Shown: positions 24,401 to 35,854 of the stretch, piece after piece
Position numbering within the stretch: position 1 is the first letter of the stretch
Layout: every line of letters starts with the position of its first letter
DNA from: Siphonodentalium dalli
Lineage: Eukaryota; Mollusca; Scaphopoda; Gadilida; Siphonodentaliidae
Reading direction: 5' to 3'
Length of the DNA stretch: 64,000 nucleotides
NCBI GenBank assembly: GCA_032622095.1
Contig: CP136061.1
Location: 125,686,754 to 125,750,753 of the forward strand
Program-made: the position numbers and the translations under genes
Notes under the pieces: generated by a model
What the model was told of the DNA's origin: nothing
Databases searched by the model: none
The model's input: only the letters and a program-made list of their open reading frames with translations

Positions 24401-25296
24401 TCCGACCAGCGATTATAACCATCGTTTGGTTTTTGACTGATCACGCGATATTTGAGTCTGTTTTCGGCTGAACACTTCCTCTGCGTTGTTTTGTGAGTAC
24501 AATTGACCGTGGTTGGTCGATATTACTCCACGCCTTTCACAATGGTGCTCTCGATTCCCCGTATCAGGTCTGACAAAATGTCTACCAAAGCAACACGAAT
24601 CGGAAACAATTAAAAGCCACTTGGTTGCCGTCTGTAAATAATGAATCGCGTATCCAGCGATTGGTCGGGATTATGCATTCATGAATGTTGGCTCAAAATA
24701 GCCGCTTTTTATTCCGATAGCTTTCCATGTCTAATTCCGACGAACCATCTCGTTAACCCTGAACAAATATCTCCCCGATTGCCGAGCACCTCTTTTGATC
24801 AAGCGTGGGTGATATACTGACAACATATTAAAGATGTTCCATCAATCCATCTCTTCCTGGCACCACTTCCGACAACAACAACTAAATTCCTAGTAATATT
24901 GAAACTCGTTTTTTTTTCTCAATATTATTATTTCTCATTAAACTGTATAATTACAGTATTTGAGAGTAATACATACTATACCAGGCGATGTATACATGGA
25001 AATAGACAATACATACATATACACAAATGTATACATATTCATCTGGATAACAATTGTTTTGAAGGCGCTGTGTATTCTGATGTTGAGTTTTTTGACGATC
25101 GGTCGTCCGATTCAGTTCGACAAAATGCAAAGCAGCTGGCAACCATCAGACCAACAGTTTCTAATTTATCTTGACGTTTGAACACGTTTGAGGTTTGGCA
25201 TTTAGCAAGAAATTATCGGGAGATTAAACGGAACTTTGATCGTAAAAATAGAGATTATCTGAGTCAATCTGTTGAATGCACATACGTCGATGAATC
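21421..25296. other. Non-coding stretch, 3.9 kb
   Basis: No gene seen. An imperfect direct repeat about 340 bp apart contains GACATGAGGCAGCAAACTTC (near 22460) and GACATGAGCCAGCAAACTTC (near 22803), each followed by TTGATGTAACC and a G-run. A hairpin near 23117-23165 pairs CCTGTCCCTAC with GTTGGGACAGG. 24400-24880 is GC-richer but no exon with family resemblance was found. Confidence 0.5.
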
Positions 25297-25322
25297 GGGG
25301 GGGGGGGGGGGGGGGGGGGGGG
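25297..25322 (+). repeat. Poly-G run, 26 bases
   Basis: 26 consecutive G on the + strand. Predicted glycine-rich peptides across it are artefacts. Strong G-quadruplex potential. Confidence 0.9.
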
Positions 25323-25494
25323 TCCGGGCACGTATGCCTTTCGATGGGACCAACAATTTTTTTTCCCCGCAACTCACAATTTTTCGGTGCTAGTGGTTTT
25401 ATATTAATTTCTAAATCTATTAGTTTAATAAAGTTAAAATTGAAAAGATTAAATATTCATAAGTTATTGACTGGTTCCCATTTTTCTTCAGCAT

Positions 25495-26060
25495 GGAACA
25501 TAAAGAGCTTTACTGGTTAGTGTATTCCTGTTATAGTAAACAGTAAAGAGATAAATGCCGACTGTTTCACTTCTATGCAAATATGTGATAACATCTGGAA
25601 AACCATATTGTGTTCGAGCATGGTCATCTATGTTGGTTGAAAGACCTCTGGCTTTCAAAAAAAAATATGACCATATTTCAAACATTCACCGTTCACAATT
25701 ATTCTATTTTAATGCAGATAACAATTTTTTTCGGAGCCTTTGTTCAGCGTCGTAGGGACCTGTGTTAACAGCCTTTGGTCCCTGTGTGCTCATGACAGAC
25801 ATATCCTATTCTTTTAAATCTAGAGATAATATTTATTATGATACTTCAATATATTCTCGTGCACATGGGTTCATATTGGACCTAAATGTTGACGTTGTTT
25901 CATTGGACTTGATTTTGTAATAAGCCCATAGTTGACTTATACCCGTTATTCCGTTGGATGGCCCGGGCCACAATGAAAACACATATACAAAGAGCGTACA
26001 TCTGGTGCTGCAAAATATTCTCATGCAAATAGTTTTATTGGACCTAAAATAGAAATAGGC
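25495..26060. repeat. Dispersed repeat with AAAGAGCG motifs
   Basis: 25495-25580 carries TAAAGAGCTTTACTGG and AGTAAAGAGATAAATG followed by TTTCACTTCTATGCAAAT, the layout seen at 33269 and 36025. 25840-26010 is an inverted relative of 36640-36840 and 58505-58695 (ACAAAGAGCGTACATCT, preceded by GGCCACAATGAAAAC). The two parts may be the ends of one old element. Confidence 0.5.
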
Positions 26061-26097
26061 ACATATCGAGCTTATTTTAAGTTTATTTTTATTTATT

Positions 26098-26269
26098 TAA
26101 TTAAATTTGTTTAAATCAAAATTTTGAAAAACTAACGCCATTAGAACATCCGCCAGGGTACCCCTAGTTACCACACCAAATGTGGTTGAAATCGGACCAA
26201 CAGCCTGGGAGAAAAATCCGGACAGACAGACGGCTAGACAGACAGATCCTACTCTTTTATTTATATAGA
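26098..26269 (-). mobile_element. Helitron-like 5' end fragment
   Basis: Read on the minus strand from 26269 the sequence starts TCTATATAAATAAAAGAG, then TCTGTCTGTC, then CCGATTTCAACCACATTTGG. This is the order of the Helitron-like 5' ends at 6642 and 34536: TC start, TCTG/TCCG run, GATTTCNACNNNATTTG motif. It begins after A. No CTAG end was located, so the element is truncated or very diverged. Confidence 0.5.
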
Positions 26270-26626
26270 TATCAACACACACACGATAGTCTATAGGCAC
26301 CCCAGGAGGCGGGGTCACCGAATTTATGGGACCACATTTTTTTAGGCTGAACTATTTCCATTTGAGCATCTGGATATTGCCGACTTCTAACAGTGCGCAA
26401 AATAAAATTATTTTGACTTTTCCCAATATTACCCACCCGAAACTTTTGCAGTTTCTAATAACACCACACCAATTCCGATTCAATGTAGAAAAAATAATAA
26501 GTTCACATCAACAAAAAAACGGAAAAACTGGTGTTATTTCGTTTGCCCAATTGTCACTCTATCATCATACTGACATTCAATTTTGTCGCCAGATTCGATA
26601 AATTAACGACGTCACGACGGCAAGCA

Positions 26627-27118
26627 TTAAAGACACGGTTGGCCTTGGCGGTGGGTATCCTGTGAAAATATCTCCACCCGTCAAAAACCGCCACAAACAG
26701 AAAGAACATCAAAATGTAGATAGACTTTGTCCGTATATAAATAAGAAATATCGCATAAACAGTATGTTATGGTCATATGTTTGACCATTGTTATGAAAAC
26801 AAAAGCACTTTTCTGGTGTTTGTTTATATTATGATGGTAAACACAAAGAGCGTTCTTTGTTCGTGAATACCTGATATGGAACTAATAAAGAGCGTTTATG
26901 CCATTTGTGTGTGATTAGCCAGTGGCATTGTGCTGTCTTCTGTAACACAACCAGGCTCTTGCTTAGGTAAAATATAGTAGGTCTTTATGATAACATGCTG
27001 TTTACGCGATGGTCATGGTATATATGAACGGAACTGTATGCGTTTTAATGTTTTTCTGTTTGCGGTGTTTGGAACAAATATGAATATTTTCGACAATTAA
27101 GGCCGCACGTGCCTTTAA
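26627..27118 (+). mobile_element. TTAA-flanked MITE, AGGCACG family, copy 1
   Basis: Starts TTAAAGACACGGTTGGCCTT and ends AAGGCCGCACGTGCCTTTAA, imperfect inverted termini bordered by TTAA. It carries the paired motif AAAGAGCGTTCTTTG ... AATAAAGAGCGTTTATG about 43 bp apart. Copies with the same boundaries lie at 29293-29798 (inverted) and 43715-44216. No coding capacity. Confidence 0.85.
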
Positions 27119-27266
27119 TAGAGACACGTCATGAAATTATTCATCGATTCAGTCAAATGCTCTCACGTTAACACCCACATAATTATTTGTACACATGATT
27201 TGATATCTTTGGAAACAATAGCCAATATCCCACCAAATGAATCAAATATAAAGAGGATATGGCATA

Positions 27267-27731
27267 TGTGACCCGCCATATCAAATCCAGTCGGAAGTCG
27301 GGATTTTTTTTACCCTGTGCCAATGCATTCTATTATATACGCGAGTCGACAATAGGTCGCCTCGCATATATAAGAGAATGCATTGGCCTAACAATTTTTT
27401 ATCATTTTTTTTAAATAAATGTTTCTTACAATTTTTAGGACATAAAATAAAAAACATCCATTACCCTGCAGGGAGCCCCACACATATATAGAAGCATATA
27501 GAAGAGTGTCGTCTGTTCATGTTTGTCTGGGGCTCTATATGCATGGGTGAAATTATAAAATTGTTAAAGAATACAAGAAAAAATTATTAAAATTGTAAAA
27601 AATTGTTAGGCCAATACATTCTCTTATATATGCGAGGCGACATATGGTCGACTCGCATATATAAGAGAATGCATTGGAACATGGTAAAAAAAAATCCCGA
27701 CTTACGACTGGATTTGATATGGCGGGTCACA
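27267..27731. mobile_element. MITE with TGTGACCCGCC termini carrying hairpin cassette
   Basis: Long inverted termini start TGTGACCCGCCATATCAAAT and run for over 40 bp (on through GGAAGTCGGGATTTTTTT) before reaching the palindromes CCAATGCATTC...GCATTGG near 27321-27388 and 27612-27677. It is flanked by TA, as for Tc1/mariner-type insertions. The inner part is the same double-hairpin cassette as in the TTAA-bounded elements, but the ends are unrelated. Confidence 0.75.
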
Positions 27732-27734
27732 TAT

Positions 27735-28350
27735 AGTACTCGAGCGACGTCCAAAAACTTAACCCTCCAAATGTATAGCTATATAATGTTATAATGTTGA
27801 TATTATGCAGGTCTTTAAAGGGTGGAACTCTAGTTTCTACAGCCAGGGGCCAATATCAGTGGGGCATGCATGGATGCATTGAAATATATCTAAGATATTA
27901 GCCAAACCATATAAACAGTAAATAATATATGTTTCAGCTGAGTACTGTTTTGGCTTTCAGAATTTGATACATAATGCTGATATTATTTATACTATACCAA
28001 GAGTTATATGACCATTGATTTTATGACAGAAAGTTTGATTCTTCTGCAAAAACACTACCAAAATATTGCAGTTTTAGACCCAATGGACACAAAAACCATA
28101 ATTTTTCGATCATGTTGGTTGAAAAACAAACCCCTGGCTTCCAAAATTAGTATGCAAATTTTAAACTTTCAGCATTCACAATTCCAGAAAAATAAATTTT
28201 AATGGAGATAAAAAAAAAACTGAAAATTGACCTATAGTATCTAGATCAACTTCTGCGCAGAAAACGCTCCTGCTCACTACGGTGGGTAAATGTCTCTTGC
28301 ACTTATTTGTTTTACAGGACGGCTTCTAATATTAGACAAATTCATATCCA
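27735..28350. other. Non-coding stretch
   Basis: AT-rich; no exon, RNA gene or terminal-repeat element recognised. Confidence 0.5.
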
Positions 28351-28354
28351 ACTC

Positions 28355-29292
28355 CCTTATAAAAAGCCAGGTAAACCATGGTTTACATGATTCTGCTCTG
28401 GTATAATATGATAGTCAGGTAAACAATTAAATACTCTGGTAAAAGCCATGTAAAGTCCAAGTATAATGACTACTCTTGTAACGTCCATGTAAAGGTATGG
28501 TGTACCAACTTTACTCTCGTAAAATGCAGGTGAAACAGAACATACATGGGTAAAACCCATGTAAATCAGAACATAATCTAGTAAATTATTGATGGAGTCA
28601 TGGTGTAACAAATGATTCAGTGGTAAAACCATGGATTACGTGGATCTACTCCGATAAAAGCCTTGTAAAACGGATATACCCGTGTAAATTCCCAGTAAAT
28701 GTATGGTACACTACGCTTTACTCTCGTAGAATGCTGGTTAAATTTTTGTATTCTTTTTCTTTTTCTTTTCATTTCTTAACATCTTCGTGATTTAATAGTC
28801 AATATAGATTTCTTCGAAGAGAAAACGCGCTCATTTAAAGACGCTTTACTTCATACGTCGCCAGTTATTACAAAACATGGCGCTACAACCATGGTGCTTT
28901 TCTATATGGGTTGGTTCCAGTCAGAGATGTATATTGTGAATAATTAACTTCTTCATTCTCTAGTATTAATGTTTTGTGGCAGCTAATAACACATCATGTG
29001 ATTTCGAATGAGGTGAGGTAATACCATACAATATTATACAAGTAATACAAGGGGAATGATAGTTTGAATATTAGTCTTATTTATAGATAAAGTCTGGTAT
29101 GTTGTCTTCGGAGCAGTTCAGGCTTGGTCTAAGTCTGACCATACAAAACGTATTTCAACCATGCAGGGACATGAATTTAGGTGGGTTGGTTTGTGTTTAT
29201 TGTTTCTGTATATTAAAGTCCAACATGTAAACAGCTCTGCAATGTGGAGACCAATCAATCTCAAATTGCTAATACATAGGCTCCCGTGTTGG
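28355..29292. repeat. Degenerate GGTAAA/CATGTAAA repeat, left block
   Basis: From 28355 to 28745 short units such as CTGGTAAAAGCCATGTAAAG, CTCGTAAAATGCAGGTGAAA and GGGTAAAACCCATGTAAATC recur every 25-35 bp with many changes. They read like an old minisatellite. The rest (28750-29292) shows nothing recognisable. Confidence 0.5.
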
Positions 29293-29798
29293 TTAAAGGC
29301 ACGTGAGGCCTTAGTTGTCGAAAATATTCATATTTGTTCTAATCACCGTTAACAGAAAAAAAACATTAAAACGCATACAGTTTCGTTCATATATACCATG
29401 ACCATCACGTAAACAGCATGCTATCATAAAGACCTACTATATTTTACCTAAGCAAGAGCCTGATAGCTGTTACAGAAGACAGCACAATGCTACTGGCTAA
29501 TCACACATAAATGGCATAAACGCTCTTTATTAGTTCCATATCAGGAATTCACCAACAAAGAACGCTCTTTATTTTTACCATCATAATATAAACAAACACC
29601 AGAAAAGTTACTTTTTATGCTTTTGTTTACATAACAATGGTCAAACATTTGACAATAACATACTGTTTATGCGATATTTCTTATTTGTATACGGACAAAG
29701 TCTGTCTACATTTTGATGTTCTTTCTGTTTGTGGCGGTTTTTGACGGGTGGAAATATTTTCACAGGATACCCATCGCCAAGGCCAACCGTACCTTTAA
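29293..29798 (-). mobile_element. TTAA-flanked MITE, AGGCACG family, copy 2 (inverted)
   Basis: Starts TTAAAGGCACGTGAGGCCTT and ends AAGGCCAACCGTACCTTTAA. It is the reverse complement of copies 1 and 3, with the paired AACGCTCTTTATT motifs. It lies between the two GGTAAA repeat blocks. Confidence 0.85.
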
Positions 29799-30460
29799 TG
29801 TTTTGCATGTAATGGTAATACACCCGAAGTATAATGTAAGTGGGATACATACACCATGCCTTTACTTGGAATTCACAAGCGTTTGTCCTTTTAACAATAT
29901 CATTTTACATGTTTTTTTTTTACTAGAGTAGTACTACACTGACATGTGCGATAACGCTATTTCAAAATAGCACATTGCGCAATTGATGTTTTCTGTCTCT
30001 TTTGTGAGAATAACATCATATTTTGTTCGTTAATCAGTGGAAAGCAGTTGTACCCGGTGTCATACTCAAACGTTAACATAATGTGGCAAGGATATTCTTA
30101 TAAATAAAGCAGCTAAATCCAGATATAACATGTGCCATTCATATAACCTCCAATTTGTTGTCTCAAATTTTAGCCCGGTAGTATATATCGTGGTAAATTA
30201 CACAGGTATAATTACTCTAGTAGAACCACCACATACATACTTTTATCCCGGTAAAATGCCTTGGTGAAATACATGGATGGTCCATTTCACTGGAGTAAAA
30301 CTACGTATGTGGCTCTACATTTGGGTGTATAATAGGGTGACGATTCACTTGACAACTTTTACACCATGGTAAAATATTATATCATTTAACCTGTTCCAAA
30401 TCCAATCACCGCGGTAAATACCACAAGAGTATTCGCCATGGTTTACCAGAGTGTTTGCTA
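29799..30460. repeat. Degenerate GGTAAA repeat, right block
   Basis: From about 30176 to 30460 units such as CCCGGTAAAATGCCTTGGTG and GCGGTAAATACCACAAGAG continue the pattern of the left block. The outer edges (AGGTAAACCATGGTTTAC at 28369; CCATGGTTTACCAGAG at 30437) are inverted relative to each other. Confidence 0.45.
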
Positions 30461-30754
30461 GAAGGGTCTTGTCTCAATACGCATACAAACCACGAATGGT
30501 ATCAGAAACTATTGGCACTTTATGCTACCCCTACTGATCATTCGAAACTGTGGATTGTCACCAAAGAAGATAAACGCAAATATCGACGTGAACTGTAAAA
30601 TGTAATGAGCAATATAATATCAATATATCAATTTAATGAGGAACAAGTCATTCAACTTTTAGTCCCAAAAAGGTATTGCATTAGGTAATGCTATAATGTC
30701 ACAACAATTTAAGGTCGGCAATAAAAGTCATATTTCTGTTGGCATAAATATGAA

Positions 30755-31130
30755 TCAGACATTTGAATTACGTGTTCCAACACTGACAAGCATATCTGGC
30801 AAGCTATTCCAGGCCACCACTATTCGTTGACTAAAGAAATAGTTCCCAATATCTGTGTTGCATCGCTTCTGGTTATGACCTCTTGTGTTAAGAGTATAAT
30901 GCTCCTTGAAAAAGTGTTTCTGTCTTGATATTACAATGACCGTTTAGATACTTGTAAGTCCCTCTCAAGTCACCACGGAGTTTTCTGAATTTTACGGACA
31001 TTAAATTGAGACGGATTAGTCTATCTCTGTAACTCAGGTTTCGTAGTTGAGGGACCAATCTATAGTGACTCTACGCTGGACGTTTTCAAGAGTTGCACAT
31101 TGATACTGCAGGTCATGTCAAAAGGAAACA
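30755..31130 (-). mobile_element. Non-LTR retrotransposon (LINE) relic, reverse transcriptase C-terminal end
   Basis: Translated on the minus strand, two frames together give the C-terminal end typical of LINE polyproteins. LENVQRRVT is followed after a frameshift by RLVPQLRNLSYRDRLIRLNL and RKLRGDLRGTYKYLNG. A second frameshift leads to TRGHNQ...FFSQRIVVAWNSLP, ending at a stop at 30755-30757. In intact LINEs (CR1/jockey-like) these follow the reverse transcriptase domain. Catalytic motifs are absent, so this is a 5'-truncated, frameshifted fossil. Confidence 0.75.
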
Positions 31131-31514
31131 AATTAAGTTGTAACACTTCATTTGCGCGCTTTCGCATAGTCATAGCCCCGCTCTATAAGATAACAACAAA
31201 GATACGGTACGTCTGACAAAATCAATGGAAAAGTCCAAAAACAGCAGAACCAGAGGACACCCAAGTACAGTACACAAGAGCCTTACAACAACAACCTCAC
31301 CAAGAATCCTTTCATTGCCAGGAGCACTTCCACCTGGAATAATGTGACAGACCTATATGTTAACGGATACTAGTAACTCACTTAACCAATATAAATGCTG
31401 TCTTAGCGATATTTGGAGAGGAAATTTTAACTAATACAAACGCGCAACCAAAAATAACGTGAGCTCAAGAAAGACAAAAAACTCATATACAAGCGCAAGC
31501 TAAACTCAGACTGA

Positions 31515-31612
31515 AGATCAAAGGTAGATCAAAGGTCAATCAAAGGTAGATCAAAGGTAAATCAAAGTTAGATCAAAGGTAGATCAAAGGTAGATCAAAG
31601 TAAATCAAATGT
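31515..31612 (+). repeat. 11-bp minisatellite of TCF/LEF-type sites
   Basis: Nine head-to-tail units of AGATCAAAGGT (one unit 10 bp). Six contain ATCAAAGG, two more contain ATCAAAG and the last ATCAAAT. A tenth ATCAAAG lies at about 31638. WWCAAAG is the consensus for TCF/LEF HMG-box factors of Wnt signalling. The array is about 950 bp upstream of the candidate TATA box and 1.3 kb upstream of the TPH start codon. Whether it acts as an enhancer is inference. Confidence 0.85.
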
Positions 31613-32500
31613 AAATTTTGCGGTCCGGATCCGGGGATCAAAGTATATAGGCATGCAGACAAAACAATATGCAATACTTTATACGGATTTCATATGCCCG
31701 GGGAGACGTACTCAAGTCGGGGAATCTGGACAATTTGGGGCTCAAATTTTCTTCGGAGAGTAATAATTAATAAAGAGCATTCATCGCATGGTAAGTACAT
31801 TCCTAATCTGGTGGAAATAAAGACCAGTTGTATCACGTCTGTATGGAAATTCGAAAACAGCTGAATAAAGAATTGAATTGATTGATTGAGTTAACGTTGT
31901 CATTAAGACATGACACGGGGTTTGACAAACAAGGATAGACATTTTGTTAGTCGACCGAACTATTGGCCCTACTAACAAATTACGTGCACATATGTTTAGG
32001 AACCGGGCCATCCTAAGTGACCAGTATACATGTGCTCACATCTCTTTGTCAAATGTGTATCATTATCGTTGGTATATTTTAGATTCAAATGAAGTATGTC
32101 CGTTAAAGATATTTAACTACTGTGTCAAGAATCGGGGTAATAATTGCTTTAACGTCCGAAAATAGTGTCATATAACTATAATTGTCATTTCGCTCCACGC
32201 TAGAACATCACGTTGCATGGCGTTAAACAATATACAGTAGTATAGCACATGTACTAATTTATTAGCTAATTCATGAATTGTGTAATTAGGTATTAGTTGG
32301 TAATTAATTATATCATCACTATTAGCTATCGTGACACGATGACGAAGACCACCCTTTACGTCACAACCAGGGAAATTTCATTATTTTCTGTCATTCATTC
32401 ACTTGATCTGAGCACGGATGAATACTATGTAACGAGTGCTAACCAAACTCGATTTCCGCATCCTATTATCCGGAAAGCGCCGATCGCATCGAGTTCGGTG
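31613..32500. other. Upstream flank of TPH
   Basis: No exon recognised. AT-rich to about 32300, then of more balanced composition approaching the candidate promoter. Confidence 0.5.
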
Positions 32501-32578
32501 ATTGGTCGCATCGCCTCTTCGATTGTTCTCACTCAGTCGCTAATGTGAATGGCATCTCATATATAACATGTGACGTAT
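32501..32578 (+). promoter_or_regulatory. Candidate TPH core promoter (CCAAT box, TATA box, CRE-like site)
   Basis: ATTGG (inverted CCAAT box) lies at 32501-32505, TATATAA at 32560-32566 and TGACGTAT (CRE-like) at 32571-32578. Spacing suits a start of transcription near 32590, giving an untranslated leader of about 325 nt before the ATG at 32916. The alternative is that the real first exon lies further upstream and joins at CTAACGTATTATTTCAG ending 32702, a good branch point plus acceptor. Confidence 0.35.
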
Positions 32579-32915
32579 CTGATTTCCCCACACACCGATC
32601 ATCGAAGTATCCATATTGGCATATGCCTTGATTTTTCAGCATATCTACACTTCATCTACTGTAGAGTACCGAGCAGCTAAGTCACCTAACGTATTATTTC
32701 AGTTGCCTTTGATCGTTTGGCATTCCACTGTCAGTCATTTAATTTGTTCATAAGAGGTATCACAAATAACCACCACCCTGTTCGCGAAACTGTTTTTCGT
32801 TTCTGGGGCTGGGAGGGAGTTACTTTTAAAGGATACTCACGAGCCTGCTGAGCGACCAGGGAGCTGCGTTGACGTTTATAAAGCCGCGTTCAAGGACTCC
32901 TCTCTCTTCGGGAGC

Positions 32916-33074
32916 ATGGACCTGCGGAAGAACATTCCGCCGTCTGACGCGGCCAGCGCCAAATATACGTCGCCCACAGAGAAGAGGGAGTTCACGAGGG
33001 AGCGCTTCCGGTTGAAGAGACGATGTAACAGTGTAACGGTTCCACCTGTCGACCATGATATGCGTGATTTGGCG
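32916..33074 (+). CDS. TPH: TPH exon 1 (coding part), residues 1-53
   Basis: Begins at the only ATG of the frame. The frame stays open upstream to a stop at 32751-32753, so an earlier start without ATG is excluded within this exon. Ends GCG|GTAAGT, phase 0. It encodes a basic segment ([17 protein letters not shown]) with R-x-x-S at Ser39, a possible target of basophilic kinases such as CaMKII or PKA, which phosphorylate the N-terminus of vertebrate TPH2. It has no sequence homology strong enough to prove it alone. It is accepted because phase, donor and open frame fit and no other start precedes exon 2. Confidence 0.75.
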
Positions 33075-35254
33075 GTAAGTTATTTGAACTTAAAGGCACT
33101 TGGCAGTTTGAAGGTCAAAATTATGCTCGAATTTGTAACATCCCGGCCCGGTTCCACTGATCAACATATAGGTCGATAAATACGCTAAATAATATGCCAC
33201 AGAAAGACTAATTCAAGTGATCGAATTTATAAAGATCAGGTGCCGAACTTTTTTCGGCATGGAACAATAAAGAGCGTTCCTTGTTATTCTATCCCTTTAT
33301 ATAGTAGAACTAAAGAGCGTATGTTTCACTTCTGTGCGAAAAAAAATAAATATAGAAGTCATGCAGTATGTCAATATTTCGTGTATTTTATACCTCCTTC
33401 CAAATTACGTCGACGACATTTCTTGTCCAATAGAGCCATACGAGTTTAAAGAGCCCCCGCCCCGTCATCACTTCCACTAACACAAAACTCTATGATACTC
33501 TTTTTGGTGGCACGTTTGCATAATTGTTTCAGAAACAAAGACGTATGCTGTCAATATTAGACATGTTTCGCTCTAAAGTGTTTTAATAGACATATTTTCA
33601 ATCAAAATGTTATAATGCTCTACATGTGCCACATTTTTGTCCCAGTTCATGAAAAAAATAATTTCATTGTGAAAGAAGCTACTATATATTGACTGGTCTC
33701 TCTGGCTCAAGAGCATTATTACTTTATACCACTGAATTCATTCATAAAAATTTAGAGAGGTAATTACACAATATTTGAAATAACGAGGCGGTTTGGTGCC
33801 CCAAATTATACCCCTCTAATAATTAACCCTTTCATGACGGGAACTGCGTTGGTTCAGCATTAAGTATCATGTGCCAGTGCATTCTCTTATACATGCGAGT
33901 CTCCAATGGGGAACTTCGCATATATAAGAGAATGCACTGGCTTACATGGTCAAGTTAAATAGTGTTATGCCAAAGCATTCTCTTATGTATACTAGGCTCC
34001 CTGTGGGATATTCTCCTATATAAGAGAATGCATTACATTCCGGCCCAGTTATTGGAATCAAAATAGGTTCATAAAAATATGTAGAATACTTCCGTGAGAA
34101 CTTAAGCGATACCACAATGTTGTATAGTGGAACACTATATTACACACATAATGCAAATCGAAGTACAACATTTCTAACTCTGTGATTCATTGTTTATAAA
34201 TATATGAGCAAAACGCCTGAAATAAAGTAATATGTTTAACCCTTCCATGACTGGAGCTTCCTGAAATTTGGCGAAAACCCTGTGCCAATGCATTCTCTTA
34301 TATATGCGAGTATCCCATAGGGAGAATCGCACAAATAAGATAATTCTTTGGCATAACAATATTTACATTGGCCATGTAACCCATTGCATTCTCTTATAAA
34401 TGTGATGCTCGCCGTGGGAGACTCGCATATATAACACAATGCACCGACACATGTTAATTAATGCTGCGCCAGCGCGGCTCCCATATTAAAGGGTTAAATA
34501 CCATGGAAACACATATTCAAGTCATAGCATGTATATCTACTATATATTTTGGGACTTCTGTCCGTCTGTCTGTATGTCTGTTTGTTTGTTAGCAATGGCC
34601 GGGAAAACTGTCGGACGGATTTCGACGAAATTTGATACCTATGGGTACTTTTGTCCGGTGAGTGTTTTGGAATGGTCAAATCGTGACCCCGACCTGACCT
34701 TGACCTTCAAAATGGCCAATTCAATGTCAAATCGCGCCTTTCGACGGGATTTCGACGAAATTTTATACCTAGGCTACTTTTGTCCGGGGAGTGTTTTGGA
34801 CGGTTCAAAACGTGACCCGGAACCGGACCTTGACCTTCAAAATGGTCAATTCAAGGTCAAACCGCGCCTTTCGATGGGATTTCGACGAAATTTGATACCT
34901 CCTAGGGTTACTTTTGTCCGGGGAGTGTTTTGGACGGGCCAAATCGTGACCCTGACCTGACCTTGACCTTCAAAATGGTCAATTCAAGGTCAAATCGTAC
35001 CTTTCCATGGGATTTCGACGAAATTTGATACCTAGGGGTACTTTTGGACGGGGAGTGATTTGGACGGGTCAAATCGTGACCCCGACCTGTCATTGATCTT
35101 CAAAATGGTCAATTCAAGGTCAAATCGCGCCTTTCGACGGATTTCGATGTTAGATCCACGGAGGTTTTCAAAACCAGCTATGTGAAAATTGGTATCTGAA
35201 GTCCGGATGAAAGCAGAGGGGAAACAGCCCGGACGAAGTCGGGTTACCCTGCTA

Positions 35255-35290
<36 letters not shown>

Positions 35291-35788
35291 GACGAAATTC
35301 GATACCTATGGGTACTTTTGTCCGGTGAGCGTTTTGGAATGGTCAAATCGTGACCCCGGCCTGACCTTGACCTTCAAAATGGTCAATTCAAGGTCAAATC
35401 GCGCCTTTCGATGGGATTTCGACGAAATTTGATACATAGGGATGCTTTTGTCCGGGGAGTGTTTTGGACGGGCAAAATCATGACCCCGACCTGACCTTGA
35501 CCTTCAAAGTGGTCAATTCAAGGTCAAATCGCACCTTTCGATGGGATTTCGACGAAATTTGATACCTAGGGGTACTTTTGGACGGGGAGTGGTTTGGACG
35601 GGTCAAATCGTGACCCCGACCTGTCATTGACCTTCAAATGGTCAATTCAAGGTCAAATCGCGCCTTTCGACGGATTTCGATGTTAGATCCACTGAGGTTT
35701 TCAAAACCAGCTATGTGAAAATTGGTATCTGAAGTCCGGATGAAAGCAGAGGGGAAACAGCATGGACGAAGTTGGGTTACCCTGCTAG

Positions 35789-35854
<66 letters not shown>

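Noticed and set aside
24541-24612. Short ATG frame in a GC-richer stretch, considered as an upstream exon
   Set aside because: 24 codons to a stop, no donor site joining it in frame to TPH exon 1 and no homology.
25178-25520. Glycine-rich small proteins over the G-run
   Set aside because: Translation of a 26-base G homopolymer.
33060-33179. Extension of TPH exon 1 past the donor
   Set aside because: The frame stays open to 33179, but GCG|GTAAGT is a strong donor and phase 0 fits exon 2 exactly; family proteins have no such insert.
34529-34960. 143-codon + strand frame
   Set aside because: It runs through four ~130-bp minisatellite monomers of a Helitron-like element; the open frame is a consequence of repeat composition.
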